This document shows, in pieces, positions 43,451 through 53,376 of a stretch of 64,000 nt of DNA. The position numbers were made by a program, and so were the translations under genes. Source of the DNA: Aliarcobacter sp. (lineage in GTDB: Bacteria > Campylobacterota > Campylobacteria > Campylobacterales > Arcobacteraceae); the NCBI GenBank assembly GCA_028690445.1, contig JAQVBE010000002.1:124001-188000 (forward strand), given 5' to 3'. The stretch's first letter is position 1. Each line of letters starts with the position of its first letter. Under the pieces are notes generated by a model. The model did no database searches and was not told the DNA's origin. It worked only from the letters and a program-made list of their open reading frames with translations.

Positions 43451-43459
43451 ATTATAGCA
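43451..43459 (-). promoter_or_regulatory. Extended -10 promoter of the cold-shock gene
   Basis: The minus strand reads TGCTATAAT here, an ideal extended -10. The start would be near 43444, giving a leader of about 147 bases before the ATG at 43297. Confidence 0.6.
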
Positions 43460-43515
43460 CAAAAATCAAAAAAAATACTTTTTTATTAAAAAAAAACAAT
43501 AATTTGTAAAAATAC

Positions 43516-43923
43516 TTACTTTTTAGCTTCTTCATTAGTAACTAAAGCTAGGTTTTTTAGGTCATATTTTTGCAATAAATCTAATATTTTCACTACTCTT
43601 TCATATTCAACTTTTTTGTCAATTCTCACAACTACGGCTTTCTCTTTGTTCTTTATAGCTTTTAGATTGTCTTCTAAAGATGCAAAAGATACTTCAATAC
43701 CTTTAATAGCTAATTTATTTTTACTAAGTTCAATAAAAATTTGTTCATCATCTATTTTCATCTCTTTTGCACTTGATATTGGCAAATCTAAGATAAGGGC
43801 TAGTTCTTCTTTCTTAAAAACAGAAGTTACTATGAAAAAAATAAGAAGAATAAAAATAACATCAATAACAGGTGTTAAATCTAAACCTAAGGATTCTCTT
43901 CTTTTCATCTTAGTTATTTCCAA
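43516..43923 (-). CDS. exbD: ExbD/TolR-family proton-channel subunit
   Basis: The 135-residue protein has the short cytoplasmic N-terminus (MKRRESLGLDLTPVIDVIFILLIFF), one membrane helix with the conserved proton-binding Asp in TPVIDVIF (about residue 20), and a periplasmic domain. It works with ExbB to energise outer-membrane transport or similar processes. The start overlaps the end of the exbB-like gene by 14 bases. No tonB is seen nearby, so ExbD versus TolR remains open. Confidence 0.85.
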   Translation of the reverse strand: MEITKMKRRESLGLDLTPVIDVIFILLIFFIVTSVFKKEELALILDLPISSAKEMKIDDEQIFIELSKNKLAIKGIEVSFASLEDNLKAIKNKEKAVVVRIDKKVEYERVVKILDLLQKYDLKNLALVTNEEAKK

Positions 43924-44383
43924 CTAACTCTTTTTTTGCTTCTAGCTCGATATTGTCAATCATTGCAATAAAGTGATTGTAAGCAATTTGATGAGGAATT
44001 GCTACAATAATCCCTGCAATTGTAGTGATTAATGCGATTCCAATTCCATTTGAAAAAATAGTTGGATCACCTAATCCTTTTACTGTAATTTCTTCAAAAG
44101 ACATATAAACTCCAATAACTGTTCCTAAAAGACCTAATAAAGGAGAAATAATAGCAATATTTTTTATAACAGTAAGTCCAGAATCTAGCTTTTTTACTTC
44201 ATATTCAATTTGTGCAGAAATTGATGTCTTTTGAGTTATTTTTGTTTTTATATCAGTAAGTATTTTACTTTTTCTAGGAAGTGTGAAAGATTTCCATAAA
44301 ATTATAGTAAATCCAATTATATTTAGCATAATTAAAATATAAACAATAATTCCACCCTTATCTATATAATTCATTAAATTCAT
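43910..44383 (-). CDS. exbB: ExbB/TolQ-family proton-channel subunit
   Basis: The protein has three membrane helices (about residues 8-27, 65-90 and 107-130) with the family blocks IAIISPLLGLLGTVIGVYMSFE and GIGIALITTIAGIIVAIPHQIAYN. Several in-frame starts exist; ATG at 44383 (MNLMNYIDKGG) is chosen because GGGG lies upstream and it removes an overlap with the divergent PLP-enzyme gene. ATG at 44398 is also possible. It is followed by exbD in an overlapping pair. Confidence 0.82.
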   Translation of the reverse strand: MNLMNYIDKGGIIVYILIMLNIIGFTIILWKSFTLPRKSKILTDIKTKITQKTSISAQIEYEVKKLDSGLTVIKNIAIISPLLGLLGTVIGVYMSFEEITVKGLGDPTIFSNGIGIALITTIAGIIVAIPHQIAYNHFIAMIDNIELEAKKELVGNN

Positions 44384-44446
44384 ATTAGCCCCAATCATTT
44401 TTGTGTATTGTACAAAATTTTTATTAATAGATGGTACAATTTGCCC

Positions 44447-45307
44447 ATGAACTACACAAATTCCCCAATTCATGAAGTTGTTTTTAATAAACAAAAATAT
44501 TTTATAAAAAGAGATGATTTATTAAATTCTGATTTTTCAGGAAATAAAGCTAGAAAATTTTATTATTACTTAATAAATGATTTTCCTGATATAAAAAAAG
44601 TTGTATCTCATGGCTCAAGTCAATCAAATGCTATGTATTCTTTATCTGTTTTGTGTAAATTAAAAAATTTGCAATTTGATTATTACGTTGATCATACCGC
44701 ATCATTTTTAAAAGAAAATCCAATTGGAAATTATAAATATGCAATAAAAAATGGAATGAATATAATAGAAAGTAAACTACCAGATTTTTTTGACAAAGAA
44801 ACTTTATTTATAAATGAAGGTGGAGCATTATCTCAAGCAGCTTATGGTATAGAAGTTTTAGCAAATGAGATAAAACTTTGGGTAAATCAAAATAATATAA
44901 AAGATATAAAGGTTTTTCTTCCAAGCGGTACAGGTACAACAGCACTTTTTTTACAAAAATATCTTCCTTTTGAAGTATTAACTTGTCCTTGTGTAGGAGA
45001 TGAAGAGTATTTAAAAAAACAATTTGAAGTTCTTGAAAAAAAGAATCATCCTCTAATTCTAAAAACAGATAAAAAATATCATTTTGGTAAGCTTTATAAA
45101 GAATTTTATGAAATACACAATAATCTTTTGACTCAAACAAATATTGAGTTTGATTTACTTTATGATAGTTTAGGTTGGATTTGCTTTGAAAATTATGTAA
45201 AACAATTAAAAGAGGCTAATACAAATTTTTTATATATCCATCAAGGTGGGATTATTGGAAATGAATCAATGTATGACAGATATAAACACAAATATCCTTT
45301 AATATAA
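44447..45307 (+). CDS. PLP-dependent enzyme, ACC deaminase / D-cysteine desulfhydrase family
   Basis: The 286-residue protein fits fold-type II PLP enzymes: KRDDLLNSDFSGNKARKF near the start, with the catalytic Lys in SGNKARK, the SHGSSQSNAMYS block near residue 56, and the phosphate loop LPSGTGTTA near 164. Substrate is not determined from sequence; such proteins may act on D-cysteine or related amino acids. It is shorter than the usual 330 residues. The ATG at 44447 is chosen over 44408 since the canonical region begins just after it. Confidence 0.8.
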   Translation: MNYTNSPIHEVVFNKQKYFIKRDDLLNSDFSGNKARKFYYYLINDFPDIKKVVSHGSSQSNAMYSLSVLCKLKNLQFDYYVDHTASFLKENPIGNYKYAIKNGMNIIESKLPDFFDKETLFINEGGALSQAAYGIEVLANEIKLWVNQNNIKDIKVFLPSGTGTTALFLQKYLPFEVLTCPCVGDEEYLKKQFEVLEKKNHPLILKTDKKYHFGKLYKEFYEIHNNLLTQTNIEFDLLYDSLGWICFENYVKQLKEANTNFLYIHQGGIIGNESMYDRYKHKYPLI

Positions 45308-45326
45308 AAAAAGATAATATTCTATT

Positions 45327-47258
45327 ATGTTATCAAAAAAAGAAATCAAACTTATCAAATTTATTAAATATACACCTATTTTTATAGTAGGAATTATTTG
45401 TCTTATTATTACTACTCTTTTATCTATTGAAAAGAATATTTCTTTAAAACAAGATTTAGAAAACCTGCAAAAAGATTATTTAGAAAAAAATAGAGAAATT
45501 ATAAAAAATGAAGTGCAAAAAGTTTTTGATTATATTGAACATAAAAAACTAAATAGTGAAGAAGATTTAAGAAAAAACCTAAAATCAAGAGTTGAAGAAG
45601 CTTCCTCTTTAGCTAATTATATTTATGAAAAATATAAAGATAAAGAGAGTAAAGAACAAATTATAAATAGAATAAAAGATTCTTTAAGAGCTATTAGATT
45701 TAATGATAATCGTGGATATTTTTATATAAATAGTATGGAAGGAATTAATATTCTTCATCCTATTAATCCAGAATTTGAAAATAAATCGGCCCTTAACTAT
45801 AAAGATAATTTTGGAAATTTTGTTTTACAAGATGTAATAAAGAATTTAAAAAATAAAAAAGAATCTTTTACAACAATCTATTGGCAAAAACCAGAAGATC
45901 GAAATCATCAATATAAAAAAATCACTTTTAATAAAATTTTTGAACCGTATAATTTTATTATAGGAACAGGTGAGTATTTAAATGATTTTGAAAATATAAC
46001 AAAAGAAGAAGTTTTATCTTATATTTCAACTATTAAATATGATAAGAACGGTTACATTTTTATTGTTGATAAAGATGGATTATATTTAAGTCATCTTGAA
46101 AAATCTTATAATGGATTAAATAGAATAGACTTAAAAGATAAAAATGGATTTATGATTACAAAAGAGATTGTAGACCTTGCAAAAAATGGCAATAGTGGAT
46201 ATTTGAAATATATTGCAACAATAAAACCAGAAACCAAACTTTCATCTGAGAAAATAACTTATGTAAAAGGTTTTAAAGATTGGGATTGGGCAATTGCGAC
46301 AGGTTTTTATACAGATGAATTGGAAAAACAAATTATTGAGAAACAAATACAAATAAAAGATAGATATACAAAAAATTTGATAAATTTATTTTTAATAAGC
46401 TTTTTATTAACGGGCGCTTTTTTAATTATCTCTTTTTATATTTCAAAAAAGTTTGAAAAAAGATTTTATAAATATAAAGAGCAGGTTTTTAGTTATATTA
46501 AAAAAAGTAGAGAAAAAGACACTATTCTTGCCCAACAATCAAAAATGGCAGCAATGGGAGAAATGCTTGAAAATATTGCTCATCAATGGAGACAACCATT
46601 AAGTACTATTTCTACAATTTCTACTGGAATTAAAATTCAATATGAATATTCGGAGATAAAAAAAGAAGAAGTTATAAAATCAATGAATACAATAGCCACA
46701 ACTACTAAATATTTATCACAAACTATTGATGATTTTAGAGATTATTTTAATCCTAAAAAAGAGGCTAGAGATTTTAATCTTAGGAATGTTTTTGAAAAAG
46801 TTTCAGATTTATTAGAACCTCAATTACATTTAAAAGATATTCAAGTAATAAAAGATATTGATGATGTTACTATTTTTGGAATGGAAAATGAATTTTTACA
46901 AGTAATAATAAATATTTTAAATAATTCAAAAGATGAATTTGAAAGAAAAGAGTTTGAAAAAAAATATATATTTATTGATACAAAAATTACACAAGATGAA
47001 ATACTAATTAGTATAAAAGATAATGCAGGTGGAATTGAAAAAGAGATTATAAATAGAGTGTTTGAACCATACTTTACAACTAAATTTAAATCAAAAGGCA
47101 CAGGAATTGGTCTTTATATGTCAAAAGAAATTATAGAAAAACATATGAAAGGAAATCTTAGTGTTAAAAATGAAAATTATCTCTATAAAGAAAATAATTA
47201 TGCTGGAGCTAATTTTTTAATAATATTTCCTAATAAACAAAAAATAAAAGTAAATTAG
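45327..47258 (+). CDS. Sensor histidine kinase with two periplasmic Cache domains
   Basis: Membrane segments near residues 13-30 and 346-368 bound a periplasmic region with two Cache-type repeats (about 80-205 and 210-340; compare NRGYFYINSMEGINILHP with KNGYIFIVDKDGLYLSHL). The cytoplasmic part has HisKA (IAHQWRQPLSTIS, about residue 422), HATPase with NNSKDEFERK, DNAGGIEKE and GTGIGLYMSK. No regulator gene is adjacent. The ligand is likely a small molecule such as an organic acid, as for many Cache sensors. Confidence 0.9.
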   Translation: MLSKKEIKLIKFIKYTPIFIVGIICLIITTLLSIEKNISLKQDLENLQKDYLEKNREIIKNEVQKVFDYIEHKKLNSEEDLRKNLKSRVEEASSLANYIYEKYKDKESKEQIINRIKDSLRAIRFNDNRGYFYINSMEGINILHPINPEFENKSALNYKDNFGNFVLQDVIKNLKNKKESFTTIYWQKPEDRNHQYKKITFNKIFEPYNFIIGTGEYLNDFENITKEEVLSYISTIKYDKNGYIFIVDKDGLYLSHLEKSYNGLNRIDLKDKNGFMITKEIVDLAKNGNSGYLKYIATIKPETKLSSEKITYVKGFKDWDWAIATGFYTDELEKQIIEKQIQIKDRYTKNLINLFLISFLLTGAFLIISFYISKKFEKRFYKYKEQVFSYIKKSREKDTILAQQSKMAAMGEMLENIAHQWRQPLSTISTISTGIKIQYEYSEIKKEEVIKSMNTIATTTKYLSQTIDDFRDYFNPKKEARDFNLRNVFEKVSDLLEPQLHLKDIQVIKDIDDVTIFGMENEFLQVIINILNNSKDEFERKEFEKKYIFIDTKITQDEILISIKDNAGGIEKEIINRVFEPYFTTKFKSKGTGIGLYMSKEIIEKHMKGNLSVKNENYLYKENNYAGANFLIIFPNKQKIKVN

Positions 47259-47301
47259 AAGAACTGCAAAATTTAAATAAGTTTAGATATAATCCAAAGC
47301 T

Positions 47302-47814
47302 ATGAAAAAGAACAATATAATATTAATAGGTTTTATGGGTGTTGGTAAAGGCACAGTGGCACGTGCTTTAGTTAAAAAATCAAATATGTTTGCAATTGAT
47401 ACGGATGATTTAATCGAAAGTATGGAAAACAGAAAAATCAAAAAGATTTTTGAAGTTGAGGGTGAACCGTACTTTAGAGCTTTAGAAAAAAAGGCTGCTG
47501 CTTGGTTGGAAAAAAGTGTTTTTGACACAATTATCTCAACTGGTGGTGGATTTTATAAGCAAGAAAATATAAACAAAATAGGAAAGGTTGTTTATCTAAA
47601 ATCATCGTTTCAAGGTATTCTTGATAGGATTAATAACGCTCCAAATGCAGCAAATAAATTGAAAAAAAGACCACTTTTACAAAATATGGAAGAAGCAATA
47701 AAGCTTTATAATTCAAGAGCAAAAGAGTATGAAAAAGTTGCTAAAATTGTAGTTGATGTGGAAAATAAAGATATAAAAGATATTGTAAAAGAGATTTTAG
47801 GACAAGTTAAATGA
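47302..47814 (+). CDS. aroK: Shikimate kinase
   Basis: The enzyme phosphorylates shikimate in aromatic amino acid synthesis. The P-loop GFMGVGKGTVARAL is near residue 9, the shikimate-binding DTDDLIE near 32, the FRALEK helix near 56, and STGGGFY near 77. Length of 170 residues is typical. It overlaps hisD by 4 bases, indicating one operon. Confidence 0.94.
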   Translation: MKKNNIILIGFMGVGKGTVARALVKKSNMFAIDTDDLIESMENRKIKKIFEVEGEPYFRALEKKAAAWLEKSVFDTIISTGGGFYKQENINKIGKVVYLKSSFQGILDRINNAPNAANKLKKRPLLQNMEEAIKLYNSRAKEYEKVAKIVVDVENKDIKDIVKEILGQVK

Positions 47815-49106
47815 AAATAATTAATACAAAAGATGCAAATTTTAAAGCTGAGTTTGATGCTATTTTAGCTCGAGCTAATAGCGACATCAAAGGTGTTTCT
47901 ACAATCGTTATGAATATTATTGAAGAGATTGTAAAAGAGGGAAATACAGCTTTAAAAAGACATATTGAGAAGTTTGATAAATGGGAAGTAAAATCTGATG
48001 AAGATTTAATGATTTGTCCAGATTCTATGAAAAAAGCTTATGATAATCTTGATGAAAAATTAAGAGCTGCACTTCATACAGCTTACGACAGGATCAAAAA
48101 TTACCACGAAAAACAACTTCCAAAATCATGGTTAGATTTTGAATCAAATGGAACTATTTTAGGTCAAAAAGTAACTCCTGTTGATAGAGCTGGACTTTAT
48201 ATTCCAGGTGGGAAAGCTGCATATCCAAGCTCACTTTTAATGAATACAATTCCAGCAATTGTTGCTGGTGTTAAAGAGATAGTTGTATGTACTCCAACAC
48301 CTGAAAATGAAGTGAATGAGCTGTTACTTGCAGCTTGTCATTTATGTGGAATTAAAAAAGCTTATAAAGTTGGTGGAGCTTCTGCGATTGCTGCAATGGC
48401 TTACGGAACACAAACTATTCCAAAAGTTGATGTTATAACAGGTCCTGGAAATATCTTTGTTGCAACTGCAAAAAAACTTGTTTTTGGTGAAGTAAATATC
48501 GATATGATTGCAGGTCCAAGTGAAATTGGTATTTTAGCTGATGAAACAGCAAAGCCTCACTATTTAGCAATAGATTTATTATCTCAAGCAGAACATGATG
48601 AAATGGCAAGTTCTATTATGATTACAACTTGTGATGAAATTGCAGAACTTACAAGTAATGAAGTTGAAGAGTATTTAAAAAATCTAAGTAGAGAAACGAT
48701 TGCTAGAAAATCAATTGAAGAAAGAGGTGCTATTATCGTGGCATCTTCAATGGAAGAAGCACTTGAACTTATGAATGAAATTGCCCCTGAACACTTAGAA
48801 GTTATGACAAAAAATCCTTTTGAATTATTGCCATTTATAAAACACGCAGGTGCAATTTTCTTAGGTGAAAATACTCCTGAACCAATTGGTGATTATATGG
48901 CAGGTCCAAATCACACACTTCCAACAGGAAGTACAGCTAAGTTTTATAGTCCATTAAATGTAGAAAATTTTATGAAAAAAAGTTCAATCATTAATTTTTC
49001 AAAAAATGCTATAAATGAACTTGGGGAAGCTTGTGCATTATTAGCAGATACTGAAGGTTTAACAGCTCATGCAAAATCTGTAAGAGTTAGATTAGAAAAC
49101 AAATAA
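47811..49106 (+). CDS. hisD: Histidinol dehydrogenase
   Basis: The enzyme carries out the last two steps of histidine synthesis. Family blocks include DRAGLYIPGGKAAYPSS near residue 126, ITGPGNIFVATAKK near 206, DMIAGPSEIGILAD near 229, LLSQAEHDE near 255 with zinc ligands, and MAGPNHTLPT near 363. Length of 431 residues is standard. It starts within the end of aroK and is followed by a small conserved gene. Confidence 0.97.
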   Translation: MKIINTKDANFKAEFDAILARANSDIKGVSTIVMNIIEEIVKEGNTALKRHIEKFDKWEVKSDEDLMICPDSMKKAYDNLDEKLRAALHTAYDRIKNYHEKQLPKSWLDFESNGTILGQKVTPVDRAGLYIPGGKAAYPSSLLMNTIPAIVAGVKEIVVCTPTPENEVNELLLAACHLCGIKKAYKVGGASAIAAMAYGTQTIPKVDVITGPGNIFVATAKKLVFGEVNIDMIAGPSEIGILADETAKPHYLAIDLLSQAEHDEMASSIMITTCDEIAELTSNEVEEYLKNLSRETIARKSIEERGAIIVASSMEEALELMNEIAPEHLEVMTKNPFELLPFIKHAGAIFLGENTPEPIGDYMAGPNHTLPTGSTAKFYSPLNVENFMKKSSIINFSKNAINELGEACALLADTEGLTAHAKSVRVRLENK

Positions 49107-49128
49107 AAGAAAAAATAAAGGAATATAG

Positions 49129-49431
49129 ATGTCAACATTTAAAGATTGGTTTAGTGAAGATGAAGATGATATTTTTATGGGAAGTCCAAAATCAAAGTTT
49201 TTTGATGTTTCAAGGGAAGCTTCAAAAGATATAGTTGAAGAAGAAATTGATAAGATAGTTGAAAAATTAGCAGTTCTAGAAATGATTATTAGTGAAGGAA
49301 AAGGTGAAAGCTTTGATATTAATCAATACATTCATGACTATACTTTAGATAATATGGTAGAAGTAAAAGCTATGAAAAAAGGTTTATATGTAGAATTTAC
49401 TGGTGAAATCATCTGTAGATTAGACTCATAA
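49129..49431 (+). CDS. DUF2018-like protein (HP0242-type)
   Basis: The 100-residue protein is mostly helical, begins FKDWFSEDEDDIFMGSPKSKFFDV and has a central helix EEEIDKIVEKLAVLEMIISE. This pattern and its place before the prenyl synthase and hemA genes match the DUF2018 family of Campylobacterota, which includes HP0242, known for a knotted dimer fold. Its function is unknown. The family call is from memory of the motif and synteny. Confidence 0.7.
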   Translation: MSTFKDWFSEDEDDIFMGSPKSKFFDVSREASKDIVEEEIDKIVEKLAVLEMIISEGKGESFDINQYIHDYTLDNMVEVKAMKKGLYVEFTGEIICRLDS

Positions 49432-49444
49432 GGTAAAGATTTAA

Positions 49445-50344
49445 GTGGAAGAATTAGAAAAAGTAAAAAATCAGATAAGAGAATTTGTAAGTGTTTGCAA
49501 TCATCAAAAAAGTTTAGAGCTTTTAGAAAAATTAGCAACTGGAAAGATGTTAAGGTCTAAACTTATCCTGAAAATTGCTGGAATTTCAATAGAAAGTATA
49601 AAACTCTGTGCAGTTGTTGAGATGATTCATGCAGCATCTCTTTTACATGATGATGTAATAGATGAAGCCAATACAAGAAGAGGTCAACCTTCTGTCAATG
49701 CACTTTATGATAATAAAACAGCAATAATGTTTGGAGATATTTTATATTCAAGAGCTTTTACAGAATTATCTCAAATGGACAAAAATATTGCATATACAAT
49801 CTCAAATGCTGTAACACTTTTGAGTATTGGTGAGATGATGGATGTTGATTTGACTAATACTTTTAATAAGTCTTATGATAAATATCTTGATATGATTTAT
49901 AAAAAAACAGCTTCTTTGATTGAGTCTTCTTCTAAAGCAGCAGCAATTTTATCAAAAAAAGATGAAAATAAATATGCCCTATATGGAAAAAATTTAGGAC
50001 TTGCTTTTCAAATGGTTGATGATATTTTGGATATTACACAAGATTCAAAAACTTTAGGAAAACCAGCAATGTTGGATTTTGTTGAGGGGAAAGTAACTAT
50101 TCCATATCTTTTACTTCACGAAAGAATAGAAAATAAAACAAAATTAGAAGCTTTATATAAAAAAGAATTAACTAGTGATGAAAGTTTGTGGATTAAAGAG
50201 CAAATGACTATTACAAAAGCTTTAGACGATTCAATTGCTTTAGCAAAACAAATAGGAAATATTGCAATTGATGCTGTAAAAGATGAAGAGGATAGTGAAA
50301 CTTTAATATTTATTATGAAAGCTATGATTGAAAGAGAGTTTTAG
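49445..50344 (+). CDS. ispB: Polyprenyl diphosphate synthase
   Basis: The enzyme makes long-chain isoprenyl diphosphate, probably for menaquinone. The two Asp-rich motifs are LLHDDVIDEANTRRG near residue 66 and QMVDDILDITQD near 189, with the GKMLRSKL block near 32 and KTASLIESSSKA near 155. The start codon is GTG at 49445. It is directly followed by hemA, one base after its stop. Confidence 0.9.
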   Translation: MEELEKVKNQIREFVSVCNHQKSLELLEKLATGKMLRSKLILKIAGISIESIKLCAVVEMIHAASLLHDDVIDEANTRRGQPSVNALYDNKTAIMFGDILYSRAFTELSQMDKNIAYTISNAVTLLSIGEMMDVDLTNTFNKSYDKYLDMIYKKTASLIESSSKAAAILSKKDENKYALYGKNLGLAFQMVDDILDITQDSKTLGKPAMLDFVEGKVTIPYLLLHERIENKTKLEALYKKELTSDESLWIKEQMTITKALDDSIALAKQIGNIAIDAVKDEEDSETLIFIMKAMIEREF

Positions 50345-51643
50345 ATGAGTTACTTAATAATTAGTTTTTCCCATAAAAATATAGATATTAAAATGAGAGA
50401 AAAATTAGCTTTTGGTAGTGTTGAAGATAAAGATAGATTTATAAAAGTACTTTTAGAAAATGAATACACAAAAGAAGTTGTGTTATTGTCAACTTGTAAT
50501 AGAGTTGAGATTATTACAAGGTCATCAAATATTAAAGTAAGTGCTAAGAATATTATTGAAAAATTAGCTTTATATTCTGGACTTGATTTTGATATTTTGT
50601 ATGAAAGAGCAGATATTTATGATAATGATGGAGCTGTTCATCATCTATTTTCTGTGGCTTCAGCACTTGATTCTTTGGTAATTGGTGAAACTCAAATTGT
50701 TGGGCAATTAAAAGATGCTTTTAGATTTTCACAAGTAAAAAACTACTGTTCTTCAAACATAATAAGAGTAATGCATTATGCTTTTAAATGTGCTGCAAAT
50801 GTTAGAACTGCTACTTCTTTAGGAACAGGTTCTGTTTCTGTGGCTTCAACAGCTGTTGCAAAAGCAAAAGATATAATTGGTAATACAAAAGGTGTTAAAG
50901 CTTTAGTTATTGGAGCAGGAGAAATGAGTGAACTTACTATTAAACATCTTATTTCTTCTGGTTTTGATGTAATTTTAATAAGTAGAGATATTAAAAAAGC
51001 TCAAATATTAGCTTCAAGTTTTGATGTTAATATTCGTGTCGAACCTTATAGTGAACTTACAAATTTATTAGCAAAAACACCTGTAATGATAACGGCAACA
51101 TCAGCTCCTTATCCTGTAATTACAAAAGAAAATGCTCCAAGTTCATCAATTGAAAGATATTGGTTTGACATAGCAGTTCCTAGAGATATTGATGAAAATA
51201 TTTGTCTTAATGATTTAAAAATTTATTCAGTTGATGATTTACAAGATATAGTAAACGAAAATATGAGTTTACGAGCAGAACAAGCTAAAACAGCATATGC
51301 AATTGTAAGTCGTATGTCAGTAGAGTTTTTTGAATGGTTAAAATCTTTAGAGATTGAACCTGTTGTAAAACATCTTTATGTTAAAGGTGAATCAATAATC
51401 GATAAGAAATTAAAAACAGCTATAAAAAAAGGTTTTATAAAAGCGGATGATGAAGAAAATATTAGAAAACTTTGTCAAACAATAATAACTGAATATTTAC
51501 ATAAACCATCAAAACAATTAAAAGACATTTCAAGAAATATGGAGTGTGATATTGTAGTTGGGGCTGTTCAAAGTATGTTTGGATTAAAAGATGATTCAAG
51601 TACACCAATTAAATATAAATGCGAACATTTAATAAAAAATTAA
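50345..51643 (+). CDS. hemA: Glutamyl-tRNA reductase
   Basis: The enzyme starts tetrapyrrole synthesis from glutamyl-tRNA, supplying heme for the many cytochromes here. The catalytic Cys is in LLSTCNRVEI (about residue 49), GETQIVGQLKDAF is near 116, and the NADPH-binding ALVIGAGEMSEL near 188. The 432-residue length includes the C-terminal dimerisation helices. It starts directly at the ispB stop and is followed by proS. Confidence 0.96.
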   Translation: MSYLIISFSHKNIDIKMREKLAFGSVEDKDRFIKVLLENEYTKEVVLLSTCNRVEIITRSSNIKVSAKNIIEKLALYSGLDFDILYERADIYDNDGAVHHLFSVASALDSLVIGETQIVGQLKDAFRFSQVKNYCSSNIIRVMHYAFKCAANVRTATSLGTGSVSVASTAVAKAKDIIGNTKGVKALVIGAGEMSELTIKHLISSGFDVILISRDIKKAQILASSFDVNIRVEPYSELTNLLAKTPVMITATSAPYPVITKENAPSSSIERYWFDIAVPRDIDENICLNDLKIYSVDDLQDIVNENMSLRAEQAKTAYAIVSRMSVEFFEWLKSLEIEPVVKHLYVKGESIIDKKLKTAIKKGFIKADDEENIRKLCQTIITEYLHKPSKQLKDISRNMECDIVVGAVQSMFGLKDDSSTPIKYKCEHLIKN

Positions 51644-51659
51644 AATAGGAAAATAATTA

Positions 51660-53366
51660 ATGAAATTTAGTAAACTTTTTATTCCAACAACTAAAGAAAC
51701 ACCGAATGATGCAACTCTTCCCTCTCATCAGTTTTTACTAAGAGGTGGATTTATCGCTCAAACAGGTGCTGGTATTTATGATTTTATGCCATTGGGAAAA
51801 ATTGTTTTAGATAAAATTAGAGCTATTGTAAAAGAAGAGATGGATAATTCAGGAGCAAATGAAGTTCAGTTTGGTTTTGTAACTCCATTATCACTGTGGG
51901 AAGAATCAGGTCGTGCAAACACTATGGGTCACGAAATGTTAAGATTTAAAGATAGAAAAAATACAAATTTTGTTTTATCTCCAACAAATGAAGAATCTGT
52001 TGTAAATATGGTTAAAAATAGAATTACTTCTTACAAAGATTTACCAGTTCATCTTTATCAAATAAATATAAAATTTAGAGATGAAGCAAGACCTAGATTT
52101 GGTCTTATGAGAGGAAGAGAATTTTTAATGAAAGATGGCTACTCTTTCCACTCAAGCGAAGAAGATTTAGTTAGAGAATTTAATCTAATGGAAGAAACAT
52201 ATAAAAAAGTTTATACAAGATTAGGGTTAGATTTTAGAGTAGTTGCTGCTGATTCAGGAGCAATTGGTGGAAGTGGTTCAAAAGAGTTCCATGTATTAGC
52301 AGATTCTGGTGAAGATACAATTGTTGTTTGTCCTGATTGTGAATATGGTGCAAATATTGAAGCAGCAACTAGAAAGCCAAGAAATTTTGATTATTCTGTT
52401 TGTGGTGAATTAACAAAAGTTGAAACAGTTGATACAAAAACTATTGAAGAAGTTGCAACTTATTTAAATATTCCAAAATCACAAACTATAAAAGCTGTTA
52501 TTAAAAAAGCTATTTATGAAGATAAAACTCAAATTGTTGTGTTTTTTGTAAGAGGCGATGACGAACTTGAAGAGACGAAAGCAAGTAATTCTGTAAATGC
52601 TTTAGAATTAGACGAGATAAGTGAAAATGAGATAATCGAAGCTGGATTAGTTGCTGGTTATTGTGGACCTTTTGACTTACCTTCAAATATCACTTTTGTA
52701 ATTGATAATGAAATTAAAGATGCAAAAGGAATGGTATGTGGAGCAAATGAAATAAATTACCATTTAATAAATACAGATTTATCAACTTTAAAAGATGTAA
52801 AATATTATGATTTAGTTGCTGTTCAAGAAAATGATAGTTGTTCTTGTTGTGGTGGAGCTTTAAAATATACAAAAGGAATAGAAGCGGGACATATTTTTCA
52901 ACTTGGAACTAAATATTCTGCTGCTATGAATGCAAATTTTTTAGATGAAAATGGAAAAGCAAAACCATTTATTATGGGATGTTATGGAATTGGAGTTTCA
53001 AGATTAGTAGCTGCTGTGATTGAACAAAATCATGATGATAAAGGTTGTATCTGGACAAAAGAGACAGCTCCATTTATGGTTGATATTATTGTTTCAAACT
53101 CTAAAAAAGAAGAAGAAGCAAATGCTGGTGAACAAATTTATGAAGATTTAAAAGCAGCAGGAGTACAAGTACTTTTAGATGATAGAATAAATGCAAGATT
53201 TGGTTTTAAAATGGGTGATTTTGAACTTATAGGTTTTCCTTATGCAATTATAATTGGTAAAAGATTATCAGAGGGATTTGTAGAAATCGTTGATAGAAAA
53301 ACTTTAGAAAAAACTGATGTTAAAATTGAAACAGTTGTTTCAAAAATATTAGAATTAATTAAATAA
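51660..53366 (+). CDS. proS: Prolyl-tRNA synthetase (bacterial type with editing domain)
   Basis: Class II motifs are visible: motif 2 region [21 protein letters not shown] near residue 138 and motif 3 in [13 protein letters not shown] near 440. Between them (about 225-390) lies the editing (INS) domain. Cys pairs at CPDCEYG and CSCCGG suggest a structural metal site. Length of 568 residues is standard. It lies 16 bases after hemA. Confidence 0.97.
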   Translation: MKFSKLFIPTTKETPNDATLPSHQFLLRGGFIAQTGAGIYDFMPLGKIVLDKIRAIVKEEMDNSGANEVQFGFVTPLSLWEESGRANTMGHEMLRFKDRKNTNFVLSPTNEESVVNMVKNRITSYKDLPVHLYQINIKFRDEARPRFGLMRGREFLMKDGYSFHSSEEDLVREFNLMEETYKKVYTRLGLDFRVVAADSGAIGGSGSKEFHVLADSGEDTIVVCPDCEYGANIEAATRKPRNFDYSVCGELTKVETVDTKTIEEVATYLNIPKSQTIKAVIKKAIYEDKTQIVVFFVRGDDELEETKASNSVNALELDEISENEIIEAGLVAGYCGPFDLPSNITFVIDNEIKDAKGMVCGANEINYHLINTDLSTLKDVKYYDLVAVQENDSCSCCGGALKYTKGIEAGHIFQLGTKYSAAMNANFLDENGKAKPFIMGCYGIGVSRLVAAVIEQNHDDKGCIWTKETAPFMVDIIVSNSKKEEEANAGEQIYEDLKAAGVQVLLDDRINARFGFKMGDFELIGFPYAIIIGKRLSEGFVEIVDRKTLEKTDVKIETVVSKILELIK

Positions 53367-53376
53367 AAGGCTAATT

